From: Solirubrobacteraceae bacterium
GTDB taxonomy: Bacteria; Actinomycetota; Thermoleophilia; Solirubrobacterales; Solirubrobacteraceae
Length of the DNA stretch: 48,110 nt
Reading direction: 5' to 3'
NCBI GenBank assembly: GCA_017744415.1
Contig: JAGIBJ010000061.1
Coordinates: 1 to 48,110 of the forward strand
The position numbers were made by a program, and so were the translations under genes. Shown piece after piece: positions 22,989-31,080 of the stretch (its first letter is position 1; the number at the start of each line of letters is the position of its first letter). The notes under the pieces were generated by a model. That model saw only the letters and a program-made list of their open reading frames with translations. It was not told the DNA's origin and ran no database searches.

Positions 22989-23050
22989 CGCGCGCGCAGG
23001 CGCGCGTGGAGCGCCCGTGTGGGCGCATGAGCGTCACCCGTTCGACGGGT
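22989..23050 (+). terminator. Tandem hairpins after mrp
   Basis: Stem 1 pairs 22989-22996 with 23001-23008 (CGCGCG core, one G-T). Stem 2 pairs ACCCG (23036-23040) with CGGGT (23046-23050) around TTCGA and is followed by TT. They support placing the next start at GTG 23092 rather than GTG 23017. Confidence 0.45.
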
Positions 23051-23091
23051 TTCGGCTCAAGACAGAGGCCGTCTGGCCCGATGACCGAGGC

Positions 23092-24819
23092 GTGACCGCA
23101 GCCCGCTCCGATGCCGTCCACCCCGCGCCCGCGCCCGTCGCTCCGACCGGTGAGTGGCCCGTGGCCCCTCGCTTCTCCGTCGTGCCCGTGGCCGCGCCGA
23201 TCGCAGCCGCCCCGGCGCCCATGGCGCCCGTCGCGCTGGCGGCTCCTGAAGCACCCGCCGCCCCGGCCGCGCCGGTGGCCCCGGTTGAGCCCGCTGCCGT
23301 CGCGCCCGCCGAGCCGGTGATCCCGGCCGCCCCCAGCCTTCCCGCCGCGCCCGTCGCCGAAACCCCGGAGCCCGTCGCCGAGGCCGTCGTCGAGACCCCG
23401 GAACCGATCGCCGAGGCCATCATCGAGACCCCGGAGCCCGTCGCCGGCGCCGAGCCCGAGATGCCCGAGCCAGTGGCAAGCATCGAGGTCGCCCAGCCTG
23501 CACCGGTGATCGAGACCGTCGAACCCGTGGCAACGCCGGAGATGCCGGAGCCCGGGGCGATGCCAGAGATGCCCGAGCCCGTGGCAGCGATCGATACCTC
23601 CGCCGCGCTCCCCGTGCCGACCGAGCCGGAGACGATCGTGGTTGCGCCCGCGCCGCTTGCGGCCGCTGCGCCCGTGGTCTCCGACATGCCCGAGAGCTCC
23701 GCGCCAATCGCAGCGCCGGCTCCCGCCGTGCACATGCCCGCGCCGTACGCGCCGATCATGGTGACGACGCCCGCCCCGGTGCCGATGGCCGAAGTCGCAA
23801 CGCCGATCCTGATCTCCCCGCTGCCGACCGGCGCGCCGGTCGCCCCGCACCTCGCCTCCCCGCTCCAGGCCGTGCCCGCCGCCCCGCTGCCGCTGGAGAC
23901 GCCGCAGATGCCGGCGGCTCCCGTCATGCCCGGCGCCCCCGTCATGCCCAGCGCGCCCATCATGCCCGGCGCGCCCGTGATGCCGGGCGCTCCGGCCTAC
24001 CCGGTGATGCCGGCGGCTGCCGCTCCGGATCCCAACGCGCCGATCCAGCTCCCGGTGCTCGAGCAGCCGGAGGGCATGTCGATCGCCGAGTGGCCGATCG
24101 ACCGCGCCGCCGACCTGCGTCCCGATGCCGGCACCTCGGCCCGCCGCCTCGGTTCGCTCCCGAACCTCCCGGAGATCCCGGGCGTCTCACGCCAGTTCCT
24201 GCTCGTCGCCGCGCTCGTCGGCGCCGCCGGGTTCGTCGCGATCCGCGGCCTCGGCGGCGGTGAGGATCCCGTCGCCCCGCCGACGCCCGTCGCCCAGACG
24301 GCAGCCGCCACCTGGCAGTCCAGCCTGCCGAAGGTGCTGCCCGCGGGCGACGTCGACGCACTCACCCTCGATGCGCGCGAGCTGCGCCCGGCGCGCGTCA
24401 AGCACCAGCTCGAACTCGCGGTCACCGCGATGAAGCCAGGCGAGGTGATCCGCGAGATGACCGTCCGCACCGATGGCACCCTTCAGCTCTCCGTCATGCA
24501 CGGCACGCAGGAGCGCACGATCGTCACGAAGGGCAAAGCTCCCTCCGCGCCGGCAGCCGCTGCCGCCGCCGAGGGCACCCCGATCCTCGCCATCGATCCG
24601 ATCGAGATCGACGCCCGCGTGCCGCGAAAGCTGCTGCGCGCCGTCGAGAACGCCAAGGGCGTCAGCCCGACGACGATCGACCTGGTGCGCAGCGCCGCCA
24701 TCCGTGGCGGCCAGCCCACCTGGGTGATGCGCTGGACGCCGGCCGGCAAGCCCGCGACCACCGTCTACGCCACGCAGGACGGCAAGCAGCTCGCCTCCAC
24801 GGCAGCCGGCCTGAAGTAG
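23092..24819 (+). CDS. Ala/Pro-rich single-pass membrane protein with extracytoplasmic domain
   Basis: A 575-residue protein of unknown function. Residues 1-355 are built from Ala, Pro, Val, Glu and Met, including ETPEPVAEA/EMPEPVA repeats (about 85-165) and APVMPGAPVMP repeats (about 275-305). A short conserved-looking segment (VLEQPEGMSIAEWPIDRAAD) precedes the one clear TM segment (FLLVAALVGAAGFVAIRGL, about 370-388). The C-terminal 185 residues look like a folded domain outside the membrane (SSLPKVLPAGDVDALTLDAR, then LELAVTAMKPGEVIREMTVR). The long Pro/Ala arm could span cytoplasmic or wall space. The start is uncertain (GTG 23092 or 23017); the mrp terminator hairpins favour 23092. Confidence 0.7.
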   Translation: MTAARSDAVHPAPAPVAPTGEWPVAPRFSVVPVAAPIAAAPAPMAPVALAAPEAPAAPAAPVAPVEPAAVAPAEPVIPAAPSLPAAPVAETPEPVAEAVVETPEPIAEAIIETPEPVAGAEPEMPEPVASIEVAQPAPVIETVEPVATPEMPEPGAMPEMPEPVAAIDTSAALPVPTEPETIVVAPAPLAAAAPVVSDMPESSAPIAAPAPAVHMPAPYAPIMVTTPAPVPMAEVATPILISPLPTGAPVAPHLASPLQAVPAAPLPLETPQMPAAPVMPGAPVMPSAPIMPGAPVMPGAPAYPVMPAAAAPDPNAPIQLPVLEQPEGMSIAEWPIDRAADLRPDAGTSARRLGSLPNLPEIPGVSRQFLLVAALVGAAGFVAIRGLGGGEDPVAPPTPVAQTAAATWQSSLPKVLPAGDVDALTLDARELRPARVKHQLELAVTAMKPGEVIREMTVRTDGTLQLSVMHGTQERTIVTKGKAPSAPAAAAAAEGTPILAIDPIEIDARVPRKLLRAVENAKGVSPTTIDLVRSAAIRGGQPTWVMRWTPAGKPATTVYATQDGKQLASTAAGLK

Positions 24820-24991
24820 GACGCGCTCGCGCCGGCCCCGCCGGCGCACCGACTGGCCCCGCGCGGGCCTCAGTTCCACGCCGAGCGGGCCCGCGCGAAT
24901 TCGCGGGCGCACGTCCACCGCAGGCCGGTCGCCGGTCGGCCCCGGCCGCGTGCCGCCAACACCACGGCGCGACTATATCCGACTTGGGAAG

Positions 24992-25020
24992 TTGGCATTA
25001 GGGTACCCGAACCTGATAGG
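24992..25020 (+). promoter_or_regulatory. Promoter with DtxR/IdeR-type iron box in its spacer
   Basis: TTGGCA (24992-24997) and GATAGG (25015-25020) are 17 bp apart. Filling that spacer and running to 25016 is TTAGGGTACCCGAACCTGA, which matches 14 of 19 positions of the IdeR/DtxR consensus TTAGGTTAGGCTAACCTAA. Iron-loaded repressor here would block RNA polymerase, so the operon should switch on in iron shortage. Confidence 0.65.
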
Positions 25021-25066
25021 AATCCGCCACTCAACCTGCCGATCGACACGAACCCGAGAGAGCGCA

Positions 25067-26362
25067 GTGAGTCAAACGATTGCCCCGCCGGTGCCCGCGG
25101 CGAAGCCCAACCCCAAGCCGAAGCCCGCGCGCAGCCTGAGGCAGCGCCTCGGCCGACGCCCGGTGTTCCGCACCATGCAGGTCGCCCATCGGTGGCTCGC
25201 GCTGATCCTCGGACTCGTCCTGCTGACCATCACGATCAGCGGCAGCCTGCTCGTCCTCAAGCCCGAGATCCAGCGGATCGTGCACCCGACGCTGTTCCAC
25301 GCCACCGACGGCCCGCCGGTCGGCTTCGAGCAGGCGTACGCCGCCGTCGAGGCGGTTGATCCCGCGTTCAAGCCCACCTACGGCCAGCTCGTCAACGGCA
25401 ACTACCTGCTGATGGACGACGAGAGCAAGAACTACGCCCTCGATGCCGCCACCGGCAAGGTGAACGGCACGTTCAACAGCCAGAAGGGCGTCTTTGCCTT
25501 CCTCGACAACCTCCACGAGTGCGGCCTCGGTTGCGAGGGCTACACGGGCTACGTGCCCTTCCTCGGGAAGCCGGTCGGCGGCTTCACCGGCGAGGAGCTC
25601 ACCTGGGGCGGCCTGATCCTCGGCATCACCGGCCTGCTGCTCGGCTTCCTCGTGGTCACCGGCCTCGTGGTCTGGTGGCCCGGCATCAAGTCCATGGCCC
25701 GCGGCTTCAAGATCCGTCGAGGTAGTTCGCGCTACAAGTTCCACTACGACCTCCACAAGGTCGTCGGCATCGTGGTGCTGCCGTTCCTCGCCGTGTGGGC
25801 GCTCACCGGCGCGGGCTTCGAGTTCCCGTTCGTGAAGAACGCCTGGTACGGAATCCTCCCGGGCAGCGCACCCGCGGAGCCGCCCGAGGTGCAGAGCAAG
25901 CCGGTCAAGGGCGAGTCGGTGTCGATGGTGGAGGCCGGGCGCATCGCCCAGGCCAAGCTCCCGGGCTCCAAGCTCTCCGCACTCTCGCCGGTCGACACGT
26001 CAGATCCGAAGAGCGCGTACAGCGTGTGGCTCTCGAGCTCGAACGACCCGTACGACCACGGCTGGTACCCCGGCGACGTGGAGGTGCACGTGGATCGCTA
26101 CAGCGGCAAGGCCACCTTCGGCTACGGCGCTCCGGGATCGATCAACACGGTCGCCGAGGATCTCTGGGAGCACTGGAACTACCCGATCCACGCGGGCACG
26201 CCCGTGAACGGCTACTGGCGCTCGCTCTGGGTCGTCCTCGGCATGGCGCCGCTGCTGCTGGCGATCACCGGCCTGATCACCTGGTGGATCCGCAGCCGCA
26301 AGTCGAGGGCGAAGAAGAAGCGCCGCAAGGCGATGGCCACGGCCGCGCAGGCCGGGGCGTGA
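25067..26362 (+). CDS. PepSY-associated TM protein (PiuB-like, iron-uptake associated)
   Basis: A 431-residue membrane protein with four TM segments: about 39-60 (WLALILGLVLLTITISGSLL), 180-202 (LILGITGLLLGFLVVTGLVV), 231-250 (VVGIVVLPFLAVWALTGAGF) and 386-406 (LWVVLGMAPLLLAITGLITW). HRW before TM1 and HYDLHK before TM3 carry the histidines typical of PepSY_TM proteins. Two extracytoplasmic PepSY-like segments (about 62-175, 255-380) lie between. Relatives act in siderophore or haem iron acquisition, some as flavin- or haem-linked ferric reductases. An iron box upstream agrees. The start GTG 25067 follows GAGAG; the first 30 residues are a Pro/Lys-rich cytoplasmic tail. First gene of a three-gene operon. 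Confidence 0.88.
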   Translation: MSQTIAPPVPAAKPNPKPKPARSLRQRLGRRPVFRTMQVAHRWLALILGLVLLTITISGSLLVLKPEIQRIVHPTLFHATDGPPVGFEQAYAAVEAVDPAFKPTYGQLVNGNYLLMDDESKNYALDAATGKVNGTFNSQKGVFAFLDNLHECGLGCEGYTGYVPFLGKPVGGFTGEELTWGGLILGITGLLLGFLVVTGLVVWWPGIKSMARGFKIRRGSSRYKFHYDLHKVVGIVVLPFLAVWALTGAGFEFPFVKNAWYGILPGSAPAEPPEVQSKPVKGESVSMVEAGRIAQAKLPGSKLSALSPVDTSDPKSAYSVWLSSSNDPYDHGWYPGDVEVHVDRYSGKATFGYGAPGSINTVAEDLWEHWNYPIHAGTPVNGYWRSLWVVLGMAPLLLAITGLITWWIRSRKSRAKKKRRKAMATAAQAGA

Positions 26363-26715
26363 GCCAGCCGGGCATCGTGACGGGCCTGCATTCGGCAAGC
26401 GTGCTCTACGGCACGGCGCTCACGCTCGGCCTCGGGGTGAGCGCGGCGCGCCGCCGGCGGGTGGGCCCGTACGGGCTTGGCGGCCTGGCGATGCTCTGGA
26501 TCGGCGCGACGGTCGTCGCGGTGGCCACGGCAGCGCGCGAGCTCACGGGCGGCGGCGACCGTCTCGGGGTGGTGCTCGCGTACTGCGTCGCCGCCGCCCT
26601 GCTGATCCCGATCCTCGCGGCACCCCGCGACGACGATGGTCCGGGCGCCGCCTCGGCCGCACTCGCCGGGCTCGCGACCGTCGCGGTGCTCTTCCGGCTG
26701 ACGGCGATCGCATGA
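26359..26715 (+). CDS. Small membrane protein, second gene of the iron-box operon
   Basis: A 118-residue protein with about four hydrophobic segments (SASVLYGTALTLGLGVSAAR, YGLGGLAMLWIGATVVAVAT, LGVVLAYCVAAALLIPILAA and AALAGLATVAVLFRLTAIA). The GTG 26359 overlaps the PepSY stop (GTGA), and its own stop overlaps the next ATG, so expression is coupled. I do not recognise a family; the context points to iron or redox transport. Confidence 0.75.
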   Translation: MSQPGIVTGLHSASVLYGTALTLGLGVSAARRRRVGPYGLGGLAMLWIGATVVAVATAARELTGGGDRLGVVLAYCVAAALLIPILAAPRDDDGPGAASAALAGLATVAVLFRLTAIA

Positions 26716-27095
26716 GCGCCGCGCGCACCCCACGGGCACTCCGGCAGGGCTACGCGGTGCTCGCCGTGGCGGCGTTCGGACGCGCGAGCTACCAGCTGGC
26801 CACCGATGCCGGCGCTGCCCCCGTGGCCTACGGCCTCTCTGCGGTGGCCGCGTGCTTCTACCTCGTCGCCAGCGTGCTGCTGGCGCACGCCGATCGTTCG
26901 CCGCGTGCCCGCGAGGCGGCGCGGGCCATCGCTGCCGCCGAGCTCACCGGCGTGCTGCTCGTCGGCACCGCCTCACTCCTCGAGCCGGGCTGGTTCCCGC
27001 ACGACAGCGCCTGGAGCTACTTCGGCGCCGGCTACCTCCTCGCGCCACTGGCCCTCCCGATCATCACCCTACGCATGCTCCGCAGCACCCTGTGA
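26712..27095 (+). CDS. Small membrane protein, third gene of the iron-box operon
   Basis: A 127-residue protein with about four hydrophobic segments (LAVAAFGRASYQLATDAGAA, VAYGLSAVAACFYLVASVLL, AAELTGVLLVGTASLLEPGW and YLLAPLALPIITLRML). The start ATG 26712 overlaps the previous stop (ATGA). Its tail-half reads like a small integral-membrane family with a GWFPHDSAWSYFGAGY loop; I cannot name it. Last gene before the lower-GC patch. Confidence 0.75.
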   Translation: MSAARTPRALRQGYAVLAVAAFGRASYQLATDAGAAPVAYGLSAVAACFYLVASVLLAHADRSPRAREAARAIAAAELTGVLLVGTASLLEPGWFPHDSAWSYFGAGYLLAPLALPIITLRMLRSTL

Positions 27096-27324
27096 GGCTA
27101 GGCCGTTCTGCAGCGACGTGGCAGAGCCGAAGGGTGCCTGGCCGCGGCGCGCCGGCTCCGCTGGGGGCGAGCGGAGAGGTATGCCTCTAGCCCAACGCGT
27201 GCGCGTTGGATGCGTCGCCTCCGGCGAACTCTAGAAGGCGCGCCTGAAGAGCTTCTCAATCCCAAGTTTGTGTGTGGACACCGAGACGAGTCGTGAACGA
27301 CGCGATCACAGCCGGGCCTCTCGA
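27096..27324. other. Intergenic region with a perfect hairpin, left edge of lower-GC patch
   Basis: No gene is seen. CCAACGCG (27192-27199) pairs with CGCGTTGG (27202-27209). CTCTAG occurs on both sides of it. It separates the convergent ends of the iron-box operon and the protease gene, so the hairpin may be a bidirectional terminator. Confidence 0.45.
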
Positions 27325-30300
27325 CTACCAGATCTCCGCGCAAACCCCGTTGACGCCAGCCCTGAAGTATGGGGGGAGACACAGTTGGTAAGCGCCGGTC
27401 TTGGTCGTGTTGGCCGTCGACACGACCCAAACGCGCATTTTCTCCGCATCCGCCGTCAGGCTCGAGTACTGCGATTTACACTTCAACAGCCCAAACAGTT
27501 GGCTGTTGACCGCCGAGTGCATGCCGACACCTAGGGCTCCGCCGCGGCTCGTTCTACTGAAGTACGGGCCACCGCTATCGCCGCCCTCAGATGGGCGCCC
27601 GCCGTGGAGAGCCGAGCAGAACTTGATGTAGCCCGCGGTACCGTGCGCTTTGCCGAGGGCGGTCACTGTTCCGCAATGCGAGCCGGAGGTCTGCCCAGAG
27701 ATGCAGAGCGTCTGGCCCTCGCGACTCGTGCCGACGCCCTCGATCCGAAACTGCGGATTCATCTCACCAGTCTCGGCGAGCGTGTCGCCAGCCTGCTGGT
27801 AGACCGCCCAAGGCCGCAGCGAACGTGCGGCCTTGTTCAAGTCTTTCGGATGTCGGAGCCTGTCTTCATAGTCGGGATCAACGGTCACAATCGCGGCATC
27901 TTCTCCCTTTGAGAACCCCTCGAAGTGGCGGCTATGAAGCCTCCCGACGATCGTGGAGGACCCTCCCTTAAGAATGGCTTCGTAGTAGCGCGGGCCGCCA
28001 ACGTCACCTTCGTCGTAGCAGTGCCCGGCGGTCATGAGGTACGGCAGGTTGTCGCTCATTGAGCGAACCGCGAAGCCAACGGTGCAGGGTTCGCCTCCAG
28101 AGGCATCGAGATGGATCCCGCCACGGAACGGCGGGCCACATCCAACCTGGCGGCCGCCTACCTGCGCTTGATCCCAGCTCTCGTCATCCTCGGTTGGTCC
28201 GCACGCGTTCACGTTTAGTGCTTGTGGTTCGAACTCGCCTCGCGGGCCGTCCGCGTCACTGACGCTATTGGGGACGGACATCGCAGCGGCGTAGCTCGTG
28301 ACCTCTGAACGCACGGCGGTTGGCGCATCAGTCGCGATTTCGAACGTGACCTTACTCTCCGCAGCCGAGTACCCGATGTCGACCCAACCCTCGCTGAGAG
28401 GAATCTCGAGATCGTCTTGGGCCTGGCTAGATGCGTAGTTGAGCTCGGCTTCAGAGATCGTGGTGATGTCGATGATGACGGACGACGACAGATCGTTTGC
28501 TGCTGCTAGGTCCTCGACGGTGGATGTCTGCGACGTGTCCAAGAGCTTGACGTGAACCTTCTGCTCGTCATTGTCGAACCACATGCCGGCGTAGCTGAGA
28601 GTCGCCGAACTAGACTGGACGTCTTCGTCGAGATCTCCCGCCCGTGCTTGAACTTCGATCCAGTCTTGGGCGACGGCTGCGGTCATGCTGTACTCGTCGC
28701 TGAGCCATTCGCGTGCGCCGTCGTCAAACGCTTCCGCGCCGGACCCGACGGTCGCAGTGAATGATTCACTCGTCGCCGCGGAGAGGTTGCCGGCTACGTC
28801 CACCGAGCGGAGCTCCAACTCGAGTCCCTGCCCGTCGGTGAGGTTGTCGATCAGGCCGTCGGTTCCGTCGACGTCGCTCCACGCCGAGAAGGTCGCCTCG
28901 CCGGCACGCTTTACCCGGTACTGGCTGTGGTCGACTCCGCTGGAGTTGTAGCCGGTGTCCACGCCTGGCGTGAAGTTGAAACCGGCGGTCCCGTCGGTTT
29001 CGTCGAAGGCCAGCAGTTCGATGTCAGATGGTGCACTTGGCGCCGTCGTGTCGCCTGTGGATGTTGCGTTCCACGTGATGTCCAGGGTGGGCCATTCGGT
29101 CGGTTCGTCGTCCTCGCTACTGACCCAGTCATAGAGGCTGGTTGCGTTGGCCTTGAGTAGGAAACCGTAGTTGGGGGTTGTGCCGTCGACCCAGCCGCGG
29201 ACGGCAGCGAGCGGGACTTGCCAGGAGTACCAACGACCGCCGTCGGAGACGGCGGTCGGCGCGCTGGTTAGGCCCGAATCGGTGGAATAGTCGCCGCCGG
29301 CGGTTGCCCATGGCGTGCCGGATTTGCGGTTGTTCCAGGTCGCGTTGTTGTCCCAGTCGCTGGTGAGGGTGAAGAGCTGGAAGTCCGCGGAAGGGCGCGC
29401 GTACGTGGCGCGTGGGTAAGCGCTGAAGGTCGCGGCGCTGACGTTGGCGTCCGCGGGGATCACTGAGCCAACCGCGAACCTGAACAGCGCACGATACGGC
29501 CGCGAACTGTACCCGGTGAACATGGTCGTCCACGCGCATGATTTGGTGTTCGCCTGCGTTCCGCCGGCGATCTGACAATCAGCGGCGGCACCGCGGAAAC
29601 GGGTGGTATCGGGATCGATCCACGAGACGTCAGGGTCGACCATGACCGGGTAGACCCGAGAGGGGTCGGACAACCACGCTACGTCGGGCCGAAGCGTCAC
29701 CTGCCAGCGACCGCTGGAGACCTTGGAAACCGAGAGCGATAGGTCGTTAGTGAACGCGGGATCGCTCGCGCTGTCCCACGCCAGGGGCGCGGTGATGCGG
29801 TAACGCTCATCGCCAGACAAGTCGCGCAGTACGACATCTCCGCCCTCAACCATGGCAGTCCAAGCGGCGTAAGCGCGGAGGTCATACCTGAAGACCTGCG
29901 GCGACCAACGCGTGGCGAGTTTCAGCGTCTCCTTAACGCCAGCGGGCCGTGCCACATAGCTCGCGTCGACGCCCGAGAGAACCCCATCAAACGACGCCTC
30001 GGCACCATCAGCATCGGCCTGTGCGCCGGCGTTAGCGCCGACCAGCCGCAGCGAAATAGCGCGCCCGTCGTGCTCGAGCTCGACAGGCTCGCTTAGCGAG
30101 CTGGGGATGGTGACAGAGCCGTCGAGCGCCTTGGCTTCTAGATCGCCGCTCGCAGTCGGTTCGAGCTCCGTGTCGATTGCTCGCCAGGTCCCACTGCCAT
30201 CGAGGAAATTCAACGGAACCTGCGACACGGAGGTCTTCAGCTTCCCGCCACCAGCGTCAACGGTCGTCGAGAACTCACCACGATCCACGACCTCGGCCCC

Positions 30301-30387
30301 AGCGGCACCGCACGGGACCGCGGCGTAGATGACACCGATACCGAGCGCACACAGCAGCGCACGCACCCGGGAGCGGTCGAAAAGCAC
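27325..30387 (-). CDS. Large secreted DNRLRE-domain protein with C-terminal trypsin-like (S1) protease domain
   Basis: About 1020 residues from GTG 30387; GTG 30438, GTG 30366 and ATG 30579 are other possible starts, and none has a clear ribosome binding site. A signal peptide (RVRALLCALGIGVIYAAVPC, then GAAGA) is visible. The N-terminal third resembles actinobacterial DNRLRE/RHS-leader proteins (DGVLSGVDASYVARPAGVKE, VYPVMVDPDVSWI). A lectin-like beta sandwich (CAWTTMFTGYSSRPYRALFR ... PTLDITWNA) and a fibronectin-like segment (TTAPSAPSDIELLAFDETDG) follow. The last 230 residues hold a chymotrypsin-fold protease: LMTAGHC (His), GEDAAIVTVD (Asp) and EGGDSGGPYF (Ser), with several cysteines. 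Base composition and codon use are less GC-rich than all neighbours. Confidence 0.82.
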   Translation of the reverse strand: MLFDRSRVRALLCALGIGVIYAAVPCGAAGAEVVDRGEFSTTVDAGGGKLKTSVSQVPLNFLDGSGTWRAIDTELEPTASGDLEAKALDGSVTIPSSLSEPVELEHDGRAISLRLVGANAGAQADADGAEASFDGVLSGVDASYVARPAGVKETLKLATRWSPQVFRYDLRAYAAWTAMVEGGDVVLRDLSGDERYRITAPLAWDSASDPAFTNDLSLSVSKVSSGRWQVTLRPDVAWLSDPSRVYPVMVDPDVSWIDPDTTRFRGAAADCQIAGGTQANTKSCAWTTMFTGYSSRPYRALFRFAVGSVIPADANVSAATFSAYPRATYARPSADFQLFTLTSDWDNNATWNNRKSGTPWATAGGDYSTDSGLTSAPTAVSDGGRWYSWQVPLAAVRGWVDGTTPNYGFLLKANATSLYDWVSSEDDEPTEWPTLDITWNATSTGDTTAPSAPSDIELLAFDETDGTAGFNFTPGVDTGYNSSGVDHSQYRVKRAGEATFSAWSDVDGTDGLIDNLTDGQGLELELRSVDVAGNLSAATSESFTATVGSGAEAFDDGAREWLSDEYSMTAAVAQDWIEVQARAGDLDEDVQSSSATLSYAGMWFDNDEQKVHVKLLDTSQTSTVEDLAAANDLSSSVIIDITTISEAELNYASSQAQDDLEIPLSEGWVDIGYSAAESKVTFEIATDAPTAVRSEVTSYAAAMSVPNSVSDADGPRGEFEPQALNVNACGPTEDDESWDQAQVGGRQVGCGPPFRGGIHLDASGGEPCTVGFAVRSMSDNLPYLMTAGHCYDEGDVGGPRYYEAILKGGSSTIVGRLHSRHFEGFSKGEDAAIVTVDPDYEDRLRHPKDLNKAARSLRPWAVYQQAGDTLAETGEMNPQFRIEGVGTSREGQTLCISGQTSGSHCGTVTALGKAHGTAGYIKFCSALHGGRPSEGGDSGGPYFSRTSRGGALGVGMHSAVNSQLFGLLKCKSQYSSLTADAEKMRVWVVSTANTTKTGAYQLCLPPYFRAGVNGVCAEIW

Positions 30388-30600
30388 GGGAGCAGCCAAC
30401 GGTGATCCAGACAGGTTGGTTAGGGGTGGGGCGAGCACTCGCTGTCCGGGCAGCTGCAGCGGCTCCAAACATACGTATTCGACCCAGCGGGAGAATGCAA
30501 ACCGGAGCGTGTCAGACACATGCCTACGCCACTGTAGTTTGGGCGCCGCCGTGCCGACTATTCCATCGTGGACGTCCATAACGCGACCGAGGCATCTCCG

Positions 30601-30963
30601 ATGACGCGCGATCCTCGTTCCGCGCCTCGTGGACGTCGGGGACCGCTGCGGTGGGCACTAGTACGACTTCTCACGCTATGGGTGCCCCTGGCGTGGGCAC
30701 TCGGGATCGCCTTGCGGGACCTACTCGGCCGTCTTCTCGACCCTTGGAGCCCTACCGATCGCGGCCCCGTACTCCTGGACGTGCTGCCGTCGATGCTGCT
30801 GTTTGCGGCTGTTCTCATCATCGCGGGACGCTTTGAGACCACCGCGAACCGTGACGTCGGGGCCTCCTCAACCGCGACTCGCGCATATTGGAGGGCATCG
30901 GCAGGGCTGTCTTTCCTTTCCTTCCTGGCCCTCGCTTCACACGGCTTTCCGGTAGCCCAGTAG
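30601..30963 (+). CDS. Small membrane protein in the lower-GC patch
   Basis: A 120-residue protein with three hydrophobic segments (LVRLLTLWVPLAWALGIAL, VLLDVLPSMLLFAAVLIIAG, SAGLSFLSFLALASHGF) and a basic N-terminus. ATG 30601 follows GAGG at 8 bases; an upstream in-frame GTG at 30568 is less likely. It is divergent from the protease gene and shares its lower GC. No family recognised. A 7-bp hairpin (30963-30984) overlaps the stop codon. Confidence 0.6.
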   Translation: MTRDPRSAPRGRRGPLRWALVRLLTLWVPLAWALGIALRDLLGRLLDPWSPTDRGPVLLDVLPSMLLFAAVLIIAGRFETTANRDVGASSTATRAYWRASAGLSFLSFLALASHGFPVAQ

Positions 30964-30984
30964 CGACGCGATCGCTAGCGTCGC
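30963..30984 (+). terminator. Hairpin at the end of the small membrane-protein gene
   Basis: GCGACGC (30963-30969) pairs with GCGTCGC (30978-30984) over an 8-base loop that starts at the stop codon. Confidence 0.4.
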
Positions 30985-31080
30985 CGGTCCTGCGGGGGCC
31001 GAGGGTGCTCGGATGCCGACGGGATCGGAACGTCCGGCCACCGCACGCCTCGCCGCCTCCGGGCGCGCCATGATGGCGCC

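Noticed and set aside
21808-23850. 680-codon leftward open frame rich in Gly, Asp, Arg and His
   Set aside because: Product of GC-rich DNA opposite mrp and the Ala/Pro-rich gene; low complexity, no start signal, and mrp on the other strand is certain.
27096-27324. tRNA or attachment site at the left edge of the lower-GC patch
   Set aside because: No cloverleaf could be folded from the hairpin around 27192-27209, and no matching direct repeat of useful length was found near 30963-31080.
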